Source: a virus. From it: a stretch of DNA of 64,000 nucleotides. The notes beneath the pieces were generated by a model, which made no database searches, was not told the origin of the DNA, and worked only from the letters and a program-made list of their open reading frames with translations. The translations under genes and the position numbers were made by a program. Positions 37,268 through 46,382 of the stretch are shown here, one piece after another. The DNA lies in the IMG/VR virus record IMGVR_UViG_3300035670_000108, positions 25,048 through 89,047 of that record. One strand, given 5' to 3'. The first letter of the stretch is position 1. Each line of letters begins with the position of its first letter.

Positions 37268-37969
37268 ATGGCTACCACCAAGGTCACCACCCGTAAGGTC
37301 ACCCTCGGCACCGAGGCCATCAAGCGCGCCGCCGCGCGTGACCCGCGGGTGCTCAAGCAGCTGGAGAACCAGTTCCGGCGTTTCACCGGCCGCGAGATGG
37401 CCAACGTGGTCACCGACCACTTCCAGGAAGCTATCGGCCACGCCGCCCGCCTTGTCGATGATGGTGTGCCCGGGGCCGAGAGTGGAGCAGCACCTACCGT
37501 CAGCACGCGCTTCGGAGCGGTGGTCATCAGCTACTGGAGCGCCCTGACCAGCAGGTACAGGGCCTCGAAGAAACGGAATTTTGCAGGAACCGAGGGCCTC
37601 TTTTGGAAGCGCTCGGGAGCCACCGGCAAGTATCTGCTAAAGGTGTCTACCGGCGTGAAGTCGGCTAGGCTATCGAAGGTCAAGGCTGAGCCTAGCTCCG
37701 CCACGGCCCGTGCGCAGGTTCGGGTCAGCTCGACGATCACCACCCCGTTTACGGGTGACCCAGTGATCGACGGCCTGATGCGAAACAGCTTCGTACAAGG
37801 GGAACCAACCTTTGTTCGAGGTTCGGCAGGGAAAAACCTCACGCCCGCTGGTATAGTGGCCGTGATGGAGGCAGGCAAGGGTGGGCAACCTCCGCGCCCG
37901 CTGATCAGCCAGCTTGCAGCGGCCCTGGGAATCAGGGCGCAGCAGGCGTTAAGGAAAATCAAGCAATAG
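37268..37969 (+). CDS. Minor tail / tail completion candidate
   Basis: 233-residue basic protein just upstream of the tail tube gene. GREMANVVTDHFQEAIGHAA helix and RVSSTITTPFTGDPVIDGLM. Such basic proteins are often tail completion proteins of the HK97 gp10 type; similarity is weak. Confidence 0.5.
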   Translation: MATTKVTTRKVTLGTEAIKRAAARDPRVLKQLENQFRRFTGREMANVVTDHFQEAIGHAARLVDDGVPGAESGAAPTVSTRFGAVVISYWSALTSRYRASKKRNFAGTEGLFWKRSGATGKYLLKVSTGVKSARLSKVKAEPSSATARAQVRVSSTITTPFTGDPVIDGLMRNSFVQGEPTFVRGSAGKNLTPAGIVAVMEAGKGGQPPRPLISQLAAALGIRAQQALRKIKQ

Positions 37970-37982
37970 GGAGTGCTGAGCT

Positions 37983-38798
37983 ATGTCTCTTGGCCAAGCA
38001 AAAACCAAGGCGTTCAACCTGGGCACTGCGGAACTCCGCATCATGCCGCTGTCCGCCTCTGGCAAAGCGATGCCCGCTCACTCGGTAGGTCTCGTCGATA
38101 CCGTCACTGTCGAGGTAGCCCAGGAAGCCGTCCGTTTGGAAGGTGGTTTCCCGCGCAAACTCATTGACACTGCAATCGCCAGCCAGACCTCCTCGGTGAC
38201 CGGCGTACTGCGCGAAGTCAGCCGCCGCAACATGCAGGTGCTGCTGGGTCAGGGCGTCGCCGCCTCCAACCCGGCGGATGTCGCAACTACCCTGAGCACC
38301 GCTGCCCTGGTAGGCGCTACCAGCCTGGTAGTGGATTCTGCTGCCGGCATCGTGGCTGGCGACACCCTCGTTGTCTACCCGAAAGGCAAGCCGGAAGAGC
38401 TGTCGGTGGTGATCGTGGATAGCGTCGCTACCAACACCCTCACCCTGAACGCCCAGACCCCGACCCTGCACGCCTACGACCCCGCAGTCAACGTGGTCGA
38501 GGTGTTCAACGCTCAGCCTATCCCGCTCGGCGCTGTGGACTCGGTGAAATACTTCGGTGTGCAGGTGCTGCAGCGCAACTACGCCAACGGTCGCCCGCGC
38601 GTGTTCGACCTGTGGAAGGCTGCCATCTCCTCGGGTATGTCCTACGAGACCAACAACCAGGACTACGGCTCCCAGAACCTCACCATCGAGATCCTGGAAC
38701 CGACTGCCGACGACTACGCCGTTGGCGGCCCCCTGGCACACCTCGCGGGCATCATCCCGAACCACCCGGCTGGCCGGATCTCGTTCGGCGCTCCGTAA
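37983..38798 (+). CDS. Major tail (tube) protein candidate
   Basis: 271 residues, beta-rich, before the terminator, chaperone and tape measure genes, exactly where the tube protein sits. A segment around residues 95-170 (AALVGATSLVVDSAAGIVAG, DTLVVYPKGK) looks like an inserted beta domain. GGGAGTG ribosome site. High-expression context: a strong terminator follows. Confidence 0.8.
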   Translation: MSLGQAKTKAFNLGTAELRIMPLSASGKAMPAHSVGLVDTVTVEVAQEAVRLEGGFPRKLIDTAIASQTSSVTGVLREVSRRNMQVLLGQGVAASNPADVATTLSTAALVGATSLVVDSAAGIVAGDTLVVYPKGKPEELSVVIVDSVATNTLTLNAQTPTLHAYDPAVNVVEVFNAQPIPLGAVDSVKYFGVQVLQRNYANGRPRVFDLWKAAISSGMSYETNNQDYGSQNLTIEILEPTADDYAVGGPLAHLAGIIPNHPAGRISFGAP

Positions 38799-38813
38799 GG
38801 GCGGTAGCAACAC

Positions 38814-38843
38814 AGAAGGCCCGATTCGTCGGGCCTTCTTTTT
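38814..38843 (+). terminator. Strong terminator after tail tube gene
   Basis: 11-bp stem AGAAGGCCCGA/TCGGGCCTTCT with a TTCG loop, followed by TTTT. Confidence 0.92.
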
Positions 38844-38852
38844 GGAGGCGGC

Positions 38853-39428
38853 ATGAGCAGTCTGTTCTTCCAGCTCCACCAGATCGACGCAGAGGGGTCG
38901 CGGTTCACCGCCATGGAGCGGGAGATGCTGCGCCTGACCCTGGAAGCCAACCCTGGGGTGACCCTCGGCGCGGCGGTACAGGACGTTTTCGACTACCTCA
39001 AGATCAAGATCAAGAAGGCCCGCCTGGAGGCCATCTGCGCCAGGCTGATCGCGGAAAACCGCGAGCGCCACCCAGAGAGCGAGGAGCCCGCACAGGCCCC
39101 GCGCAAGAAGCAATCTGCGGCCTTCGGCAAAGAGATGATCGAGTGGATCGAGGGCATGCACGCGGCTGAGCGCCTGCTGGCGGCGGTAGGGTTCAACGCC
39201 ACCCTTGCCCGGCAGATCTACTGCGAGCAGGACTACCTGGTGACCGACAACATCAGCCAGCTGTTCCTGCAGGAGCGCTGGAACAAGAGCCTGATCCAGC
39301 TGCAGGCGGCATCGGCCCCGTGGATGGGTGGCGGCAAAGGTGGTGACACCGAGCTGATCGACCTGAGCCAGGCCTCCGATGACGATCCGGCATGGGCTGA
39401 GCTGGAGAAACTCTTCGGCCCGCGCTGA
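38853..39428 (+). CDS. Tail assembly chaperone candidate
   Basis: 191-residue helical, charged protein between the tube protein and the tape measure, the usual place of gpG/gpGT-type chaperones. I find no clear slippery site or second out-of-frame piece, so the usual frameshifted long form is not supported. Ends WAELEKLFGPR; the gap to 39476 carries only TATATA-rich sequence. Confidence 0.65.
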   Translation: MSSLFFQLHQIDAEGSRFTAMEREMLRLTLEANPGVTLGAAVQDVFDYLKIKIKKARLEAICARLIAENRERHPESEEPAQAPRKKQSAAFGKEMIEWIEGMHAAERLLAAVGFNATLARQIYCEQDYLVTDNISQLFLQERWNKSLIQLQAASAPWMGGGKGGDTELIDLSQASDDDPAWAELEKLFGPR

Positions 39429-39475
39429 TATATACTCCGGCGAGCGCCGCACCCACCCGTCAGGATGACCACCAC

Positions 39476-42400
39476 ATGGCCAAGAAGCCCGAGATCCAGG
39501 CAGACGCCCTACTCAACCTCGTACTGGACGAAGCCACCCTCAAGCAGCAGCTCGCCAAGGCGCTCGGCACCACCATCAAGGAAGCGGCTGGCAACGCCAA
39601 CCTGGGCGATGCCTTGGTCTCTCCGCAGGCCATGTCGAAGATCCGCCGCGAACTGGCCAAAACCTTCAAGGAAGCCGGCAAGGAGCTGGGTCAGGCTCTG
39701 TCGGTAGCTCAGTCCGACGGCCTGGGCGACCTGCTCGATAAAACCCGCCGCGACACCATCAAGAAATTCGACCGCGACATCCAGGACCTGCTTTCGGGAA
39801 AAGGACGCTCGGCCACCCGCTCTTTGCCTGCCTTGCCGCAACTCGGCGAGAAAATGCAGGACGAGCTGCGCACCGCCCTGCGCGTATTCGGCAGGGAATC
39901 GGTGCGCAGCGGCAGTTACAAGCAGCGCGAGCCGCAAATTTCCCAGGCCAACCGGAATGTGGCCGAACTGAACAAGGTTCTGCAGGAGCTGGCCGGGCTG
40001 CCCAGCGTAGCCGCCCGCGACCTGCAGAAGATCCGCTCCCTGGTCAACGACAAGGACACCGGCCGCTACCTGCGCCTGCAGAAGGAAGAGCGTGCCAGCC
40101 TGGTGAAGTCGGGCCAGGCTCTGGGCCTGCAGATCCAGAACCTCAACCGCCTCGCCGGCACCCTGAGCAAGATGGGCTTCGGCGACGCCGCGGCCGAGAT
40201 CAAGGCCGCCAACCAGGCGCGTAAGGCCCTGGTCACCGAGTTCAACCGTCTCTCCTCGCCTGCGCAGGTGGAAGCTCGCGGTCGCATCGAGGAAAAAGCT
40301 GCTGCGCGCCAGCAAAAGCAGTTAGAACAAGCTCAGCGTAAAGCCCTGAAGGCCGAGGCCCGCAGACGCGAGGCAGAGCAAAAGGCTGAGCCCTATCGGA
40401 CGATTTTCGGCATGCGTGGTGGGGCAGGTCTTCGCCCAGGTATAGCCGCAACGATGGACGCATCCGCTCGGGTTAGGGGCGGGTACGGTGACCGTGCCAC
40501 ATTACGCGCCGGTTCCATGCGGAGCCTGCGCCTTTCCCCGGAGGAACGCCGCTACCAGGCCTGGTTCGCCAACGCCGAGACCCGCAGCAGAACCACCCTT
40601 GACCCCCTGGAGCAGGTCCGCCAGGGGATCGCTCGTGGGAGGGCTATTGCCGCCTCCAGGTCACCGCGTGAAACCGCTGAAGACCGCCGCTACCAAGCCT
40701 GGTTCGCCAACGCCGAGACCCGTAGCCGGACCACCCTCGACCCGCTGGAGCAGGTCCGCCAGGGCATCGCTCGCGGCGCGGCGATCAACGCGGAAAAGAC
40801 CAGAGCGGCCAACGAGAAAGCGCTCACCGTGCTGAACGAAGGTATCCGTAAGAACGGCGAGCAGATGCTGCTGATGCAGCAGAAGTTCCTGAAGAGCCAA
40901 AGCGAACTGCAGCAGGCCAGCCTTGACGACCAGAAGAAGGCCTACGAGGCCCAGCAGAAAGCTCGGGCTACGTTCGCTCGGCAGACCGCCAGCTATGCCG
41001 ACGCTCAACGCATCATCGGCGGGGTTGGCGGCATCGGTAACCTCAGCAACGCCATGGACATCGGGATCGTCCGTGGCGGCTTGGGCAGCGCTTACCGCCA
41101 AGGCCAGCAAAGGCTCAACCTGGCAGCCGCCTACGGTACCGACTCTGCGCAGTACCGCGAGGCCCTGGCCAACCTGAACCAGATCCGCGCGCAGCGTGAC
41201 GCTCTGGCTGACCGTATCCGGACAGTGCGCGCTGGCGCTGGCGGTGGCGCTGGCGGTGGTGCTGGCGGCTCTGGCGGCGGCCGTGGCGGCCGTGGCGATG
41301 GCGAGTACAGCGCCGCCGGCAACCTGCTGGGTACCTTCAGCCGGTACGCCATCGGCTACGGCGGTCTGTACCAGGTGCTCAACCTGGTTACCCAGCTGAA
41401 GACCGAGATCATCGAGCTGGACCGTGCCTTCTACTCGATCAAGGCGGTCACCCAGGCCACTGACATCGAGATGAAGGCCATCTCGCGGAGCATCCGCGAG
41501 GTCGCGCTCAACACCAACTTCTCGACCCGCGAGATCGCGGCGGCGGCCGAGATCCTCGGCCAGGCCGGCGTTGCTCCAGCGGAGATGGATTCGGTTCTGT
41601 CCTCTACCGCCCGGTTCGCCTCGGCCACCAACTCCTCCTTGCAGGTCGCCGCCGACCTGTTGACCACCGTCCGCACGGTGTACAAGGAGCTGGAAGACGC
41701 CACCATCGCCGATCAGCTGACCAAGGCGATCAACCTGTCCAAGCTGACGGCCGAGGATCTCAAGACGATCCTGTCTCTGACCAGCCAGACGGCGGCCAGC
41801 TACAACATCGACCTCGAACAGATGCTGGCGGCGGTGACGACCCTGCGGAACGCCGGTGTGAAACCGTCCACCGTGGCTACCGGCCTGCGCCAGGCCATGC
41901 TGGAAGTGTTCAACCCCGACACCGCCACCCTCAAGGCCCTGGGCAGGCGCTACAAGGAGATGGGCGAGAATCTGGGCGCCGATCAGATCCAGCAGCGCTT
42001 CTTCGGCTTCACCAACGCTCAGAACCCGCTGCTGGCGGCGCTGGGCGAGCTGCAGCGCCTGGGCTTCAACGACGAGGGTCAGAAGACCCTGCAGCGCGGC
42101 GTGGACATCCGTGCCTTCAACGCCATCCAGGGCCTGCTCTCCAACTTCAAGGAGCTGGAGGAGGCTGAGAGCAAGATTACCTTCGGCCAGGCCGCGGCCG
42201 AGGGCGCCGAGATCCAGATGCAGTCGTTGGCCGCCTCCCTTGAAAACCTGGGCGCGTCCATCGTGGTGCTGGCCGAGCAGATGTCGAACGGGCTGGTGCG
42301 CCAGCTCGCCGCAGGTGCTCAAGGTGCCACTGACCTGATCGAGAAGCTGGGCGAGCTGGATCTACAGCTGCGGGCCACCGGCGAGGGCAGCCTCAACCAG

Positions 42401-45400
42401 GTGTTCGGTGGCGCCCTGGCTGGCGGTGTGGCTGGTGCGATTTCCGGCAAAGGCTTCCGCGGCAAGGCCATCGGCGCTCTGCTCGGCGGCACGGCCGGCG
42501 GCTACCTGTCTGGCGGCTACCAGTTCGATGACTCCGGCGAGTTCGGCGTGGGCGATGCGGCCGGTATTGCGGCCACCCTGCTGCTGGTGGGCCGCGCCAT
42601 GAAGTGGATCGCGGGTATCAGCAAGGCGGTAGCGCCGGCTGTGGAAGGAGCCAAGGCCCTGGGCATTGGCGGCGGCGCTGCGGCCGGCGTCGGCGGTGCC
42701 ACCGTGGCCAAGACCATCGGCAGCAGATTCATCCCGTTCATTGGCTGGGCGCTGACCGCGATCTCGGTGATAGAGGCCATCACGGACCTGATCCCGGAGG
42801 ACGAGGTCTCGAAGATGAAGTCCCAGGCCGAAGCCGCCAGCGGCCAGGCTGCCAAGATCCGTGACCGCCTGCAGCGCAACACCGAGCTGGTCAACGCCTT
42901 CTCTCCTGACTCCGCCAACCCGGAGCCCGGTACCGCCAGCGCCGGCTTCGCCAAGTACCAGGAGACCCTGGAGAACTACCGGCTTGGCCTCAATGACGTC
43001 TTCGGCGAGCTGACCGAGGAGCAGGCCAAGCAGATCTCCGAGCAGCTGACCCAGTACGCCTCGATGACCTTCACCGAGCGCACCAACTCCGACATTCGCT
43101 CGCAGATCGAGGGAGTGATCGGCGGCCAGCTGGGCGAGGGCGTGACTGACCAGGTGCTGTTCAACTTGGGCAAGCAGCGCGAGCAGGTAGAAGCCACGGT
43201 GGAAGCCTACGTGGACAACACCCGCCAGATGATCACGTCGGTCACCGAGCGCATCCGTGCCGCCAGGGAATCGGGCGACGAGATCAGCGAGAAGGATGCG
43301 GCCATGTCGCAGGCCTTCAGCGAGAACTCTGACGAGCTGCAGAAGATCCTCGACGGCACCAGCGACCTGGACCCGGAGGCGGTGCAGGAACGCCTGAAGG
43401 AGTTCTACGCCCGCTTCGTAGAGCTGGTGGACAAACGCCCAGCGCTGGAGGCCGAGGAGCGCAGCAAGAACATCGAGGCCCTGGCCGCCCAGCTGCAGGC
43501 CGCCCTTGCCTCCTCGGACAACTCGGCGGAGATCGCCCAGGCTGTCAGCCAGATCGGCAACAGCCTGGAGTTCATCAGCCTGACCACGCAAGATCGGTTG
43601 GCCGGCATTCTGGCGGGCCTGGGCGGTTCCCTGGAGTCGGTCGATGCGCAGATCGCTGCGCACCAGGCCGAGCGCCCAGACATCCTGCACCGGGGGACCA
43701 ATGCCCTGTGGCGTGCGCTGGGCTCCCCTAACGAGGTCGGCGAGGCAGCTGAGGCCGAGTGGCAGCGGAAGAACGCCGCGCTTCAGGCCCGCCGCCAGCT
43801 GCTGATAGAGCAGCAGGAGAAGGCGGTCAAGTCCAACTACGACCAGGAGATGAAGCAGCTTCAGGACAACCGCAAGGCCCGTGACAAGGCCGAGGTCGAT
43901 GCCAAGGCCCTGCTCGGCGGCCTGAACGCGCCCGACATCAAGGCGGCCCTGGGCAATGCTCAGACCCTGCGCGACATAGGCCTGAGCCCGGCGCAGATCA
44001 AGCAGCTGCAGGACAATGCCGCTGGCATCTCTAGCAACGACCCAGCGCTGCTGTCCCGCCTTAGCGCGACCACCACCGACGCCAAGGGCAACGTGGTGCC
44101 TTCCAGCGAGTACCAGTCCCTCGACAAGTCGTTCGGCCTGATCGCTGCCAACCTGGCCCGGGTGACCGAGGCCGAGCAGCGCCGCCAGCGCGACGAGAAG
44201 AACCTGGTCGGCATCGACCTGCTCAGCAGCAAGACCGCTGCCGAAACGGCGATCAAGAAGGCCGACTACGGCAACAACTTCGCCCTCCTTGCCAGCAATT
44301 CGCCGAGCAACCCCGTGGTGCAGCTGTTCGACGCCCAACGCCAGATCCTGGAGAAGGAACTGGCCCAGGCCAAGGCCGCGGCTGAGGACGCTGCCGAGGA
44401 TGGCTCGAAGACCTCGGTCAGCAAGCAGCAAGCCGTACTGGAGGCCCAGGCCAAGCTCGACACTCTGGACATGGAGAAGGAGCAGGAGCTGGCCAAATAC
44501 TCGGCCAAGCTGCGCACGGCCGGCGAGAAAGCCCAGCGTGCCGCCGACCAGGAGGCGAAGAAGCAGGCCAAGGTGGCGGTCACCCAGACCGGCATCGAGC
44601 AGCGTAAGGTCAAGCAGGACTTCGACGAGGCTGTCCGCACGGGCGACATCGCCAAGTTCGAGGAGCTGTCGGCCAAGTACACGGCTGTCCAGGAGAAACT
44701 GCGCACCCAGCTGGAAGAGGAGCTGAAGGCCCGTGGCTACACCACCAGCCAGATCATCGACGAGATCAAGCTGCGTGAGGAGCTGAACAAGCCTCTGGCT
44801 GAGCAGGTGGAGAACATCCGCAAGCTGGCGGACCAGCGCCGCCAGCAGCGTGATCTGGAGTACCGCGATATTGGCTCAGGGCCGAAGTTGGGCGACAAGT
44901 TCAACACTGCCTACCTGGGTGCAGACGGCTTCACCACCGAGGAGCAGATCTCGGCGGCCACCCGTGACATCCTCGCGCTGCAGCAGAAGCGGGCTCTGGT
45001 GCAGGCGGATGCCAACAACTCCCTGTTCAAGGGCGACGCCGAGACGGTGCTCAAGCTGAACCAGGAGCTGGACGACCTCGACACCCAGCTCGGGGAGACC
45101 CAGGCCGCCCTTGATAAGATGACCCGCCACCCGGCGGACACCATCTACGCAGCCTTCTCCCCGCGCAACCTGATCATCGAGTTGGAGAACAGCACGCGCA
45201 CCTTCGAGCACCTGGGTGACAACCTGCGGGGCTCCCTGGTGTCGGCGCTCGACGAAGTAGGTGATGGCCTGGCCCGAGCGATCAACGAGGGCGAGGACTT
45301 CGGCGAAGTCCTGCAGAACATCATCAACCAGACCGCCACCAGCATGCTGGGCGACATCTTCTCGACCAACCTGCGCGAGGGGGCGATCGGCCTGATCAAA

Positions 45401-46372
45401 GGCGCCACTGGCCAGGATGGCGGTGGCGGCGGGTTCGGCGGTGTGCTGGGCTCGATCTGGGGCGGCATCAACAACATGTTCGGCTTCGGCGGCCAGGGCA
45501 AGACTGCCGCCGGCACAGAAGGTGGCGGGCAGGGCGGCGGTGGATTCCTGAGTGGAATCCTCGGCATGCTGGGTGGAGGTGGTGGCGCGGGTAACTCCGT
45601 GGCCGGCGGCTCCACCTCGGTCGGCACGATGATGGTACAGGCCGGGTCGGTCACGGTAACCGGTGGCATCCCTGGTTCATCAATGCCTGGCGTTGGCGGC
45701 ATCCCTGGTGCCACCAACGGTGCGCCGGCCGGCGTCCTGGGCGGGGCCACTACCCAGCAAGGTGGCTGGGCTGGCGGCTGGGGCGGTGCTCTGGGTGGTG
45801 CCGGTATTGGCGCTGCGCTTGGCGGAGCCGTCGGCGGCAAGAAGGGTGCTGGTTGGGGTGCGCTGCTGGGCACCCTGGTGGGCGCATATTTCGGCATGCC
45901 TCAGCTGGGCGCGATGGCCGGCAGCAGTTTCGGCATGGCGGGCGGTGGCCACATCACCAAATCCGGCCTTGTCCGCGGCTCCGGCCCGAAAGGCGTGGAC
46001 AGTGTCCCGGTCAAGGTGAGTGGCTCCGGCCGCCTTGGCATGCTGGCGCCTGGCGAAGGCGTGTTGAACACCAAGGCCATGGACGCTCTGGGCACCAACT
46101 GGTTGAATGCCGCAAATAGCGGCAAGTTGTTTGCTCGGGCCGTTGGCGGGGTGGTGGACGAAAGCTACAATGCCACGCAACGGGCGCAGGCGTCGGCGGC
46201 CAACAGCGTCGCCAAATCCGGCGGCCAGGGCAATAGTCCCGTGACAGTGAACCTGAAGAACGTCAACATCACCGACAAATCGCAGGTCTACGCCGCCATG
46301 CAGACGCGCGAGGGCGAGGATCTGATGATCAACCGTCTGAAGGCTCGGGGCGCTCTGGGCAACAGCAACTAA
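39476..46372 (+). CDS. Tail tape measure protein
   Basis: 2298 residues. Sets tail length and is threaded through the tube. Features in order: helical N-terminus; exact tandem repeat (residues ~358-449, period 46); Gly-rich linker (~585-610); TP901-type tape measure core (~628-820: NFSTREIAAAAEILGQAGVA, AINLSKLTAEDLKTILSLTS); Gly/Ala hydrophobic stretches (~975-1015 and ~1075-1110) fit for membrane contact; long coiled coils (~1400-1900); Gly-rich region (~1980-2160); a C-terminal basic helix. At about 0.15 nm per residue a tail near 340 nm is expected. Confidence 0.95.
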   Translation: MAKKPEIQADALLNLVLDEATLKQQLAKALGTTIKEAAGNANLGDALVSPQAMSKIRRELAKTFKEAGKELGQALSVAQSDGLGDLLDKTRRDTIKKFDRDIQDLLSGKGRSATRSLPALPQLGEKMQDELRTALRVFGRESVRSGSYKQREPQISQANRNVAELNKVLQELAGLPSVAARDLQKIRSLVNDKDTGRYLRLQKEERASLVKSGQALGLQIQNLNRLAGTLSKMGFGDAAAEIKAANQARKALVTEFNRLSSPAQVEARGRIEEKAAARQQKQLEQAQRKALKAEARRREAEQKAEPYRTIFGMRGGAGLRPGIAATMDASARVRGGYGDRATLRAGSMRSLRLSPEERRYQAWFANAETRSRTTLDPLEQVRQGIARGRAIAASRSPRETAEDRRYQAWFANAETRSRTTLDPLEQVRQGIARGAAINAEKTRAANEKALTVLNEGIRKNGEQMLLMQQKFLKSQSELQQASLDDQKKAYEAQQKARATFARQTASYADAQRIIGGVGGIGNLSNAMDIGIVRGGLGSAYRQGQQRLNLAAAYGTDSAQYREALANLNQIRAQRDALADRIRTVRAGAGGGAGGGAGGSGGGRGGRGDGEYSAAGNLLGTFSRYAIGYGGLYQVLNLVTQLKTEIIELDRAFYSIKAVTQATDIEMKAISRSIREVALNTNFSTREIAAAAEILGQAGVAPAEMDSVLSSTARFASATNSSLQVAADLLTTVRTVYKELEDATIADQLTKAINLSKLTAEDLKTILSLTSQTAASYNIDLEQMLAAVTTLRNAGVKPSTVATGLRQAMLEVFNPDTATLKALGRRYKEMGENLGADQIQQRFFGFTNAQNPLLAALGELQRLGFNDEGQKTLQRGVDIRAFNAIQGLLSNFKELEEAESKITFGQAAAEGAEIQMQSLAASLENLGASIVVLAEQMSNGLVRQLAAGAQGATDLIEKLGELDLQLRATGEGSLNQVFGGALAGGVAGAISGKGFRGKAIGALLGGTAGGYLSGGYQFDDSGEFGVGDAAGIAATLLLVGRAMKWIAGISKAVAPAVEGAKALGIGGGAAAGVGGATVAKTIGSRFIPFIGWALTAISVIEAITDLIPEDEVSKMKSQAEAASGQAAKIRDRLQRNTELVNAFSPDSANPEPGTASAGFAKYQETLENYRLGLNDVFGELTEEQAKQISEQLTQYASMTFTERTNSDIRSQIEGVIGGQLGEGVTDQVLFNLGKQREQVEATVEAYVDNTRQMITSVTERIRAARESGDEISEKDAAMSQAFSENSDELQKILDGTSDLDPEAVQERLKEFYARFVELVDKRPALEAEERSKNIEALAAQLQAALASSDNSAEIAQAVSQIGNSLEFISLTTQDRLAGILAGLGGSLESVDAQIAAHQAERPDILHRGTNALWRALGSPNEVGEAAEAEWQRKNAALQARRQLLIEQQEKAVKSNYDQEMKQLQDNRKARDKAEVDAKALLGGLNAPDIKAALGNAQTLRDIGLSPAQIKQLQDNAAGISSNDPALLSRLSATTTDAKGNVVPSSEYQSLDKSFGLIAANLARVTEAEQRRQRDEKNLVGIDLLSSKTAAETAIKKADYGNNFALLASNSPSNPVVQLFDAQRQILEKELAQAKAAAEDAAEDGSKTSVSKQQAVLEAQAKLDTLDMEKEQELAKYSAKLRTAGEKAQRAADQEAKKQAKVAVTQTGIEQRKVKQDFDEAVRTGDIAKFEELSAKYTAVQEKLRTQLEEELKARGYTTSQIIDEIKLREELNKPLAEQVENIRKLADQRRQQRDLEYRDIGSGPKLGDKFNTAYLGADGFTTEEQISAATRDILALQQKRALVQADANNSLFKGDAETVLKLNQELDDLDTQLGETQAALDKMTRHPADTIYAAFSPRNLIIELENSTRTFEHLGDNLRGSLVSALDEVGDGLARAINEGEDFGEVLQNIINQTATSMLGDIFSTNLREGAIGLIKGATGQDGGGGGFGGVLGSIWGGINNMFGFGGQGKTAAGTEGGGQGGGGFLSGILGMLGGGGGAGNSVAGGSTSVGTMMVQAGSVTVTGGIPGSSMPGVGGIPGATNGAPAGVLGGATTQQGGWAGGWGGALGGAGIGAALGGAVGGKKGAGWGALLGTLVGAYFGMPQLGAMAGSSFGMAGGGHITKSGLVRGSGPKGVDSVPVKVSGSGRLGMLAPGEGVLNTKAMDALGTNWLNAANSGKLFARAVGGVVDESYNATQRAQASAANSVAKSGGQGNSPVTVNLKNVNITDKSQVYAAMQTREGEDLMINRLKARGALGNSN
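40547..40822 (+). repeat. Tandem 46-codon duplication in tape measure gene
   Basis: Two units of 138 nt (40547-40684, 40685-40822). 31 residues starting RRYQAWFANAETRSRTT are identical; the DNA differs only at mostly silent sites, so the duplication is old and kept. Confidence 0.9.
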
Positions 46373-46382
46373 GGGGAAGGGA

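Noticed and set aside
38853-39475. Programmed frameshift in the tail chaperone gene
   Set aside because: No slippery heptamer of the usual type near the 3' end and no second-frame extension leading to the tape measure gene.
42362-44431. 689-codon minus-strand frame inside the tape measure gene
   Set aside because: Antisense shadow of the tape measure gene with Leu/Gly/Val-rich low-complexity translation.
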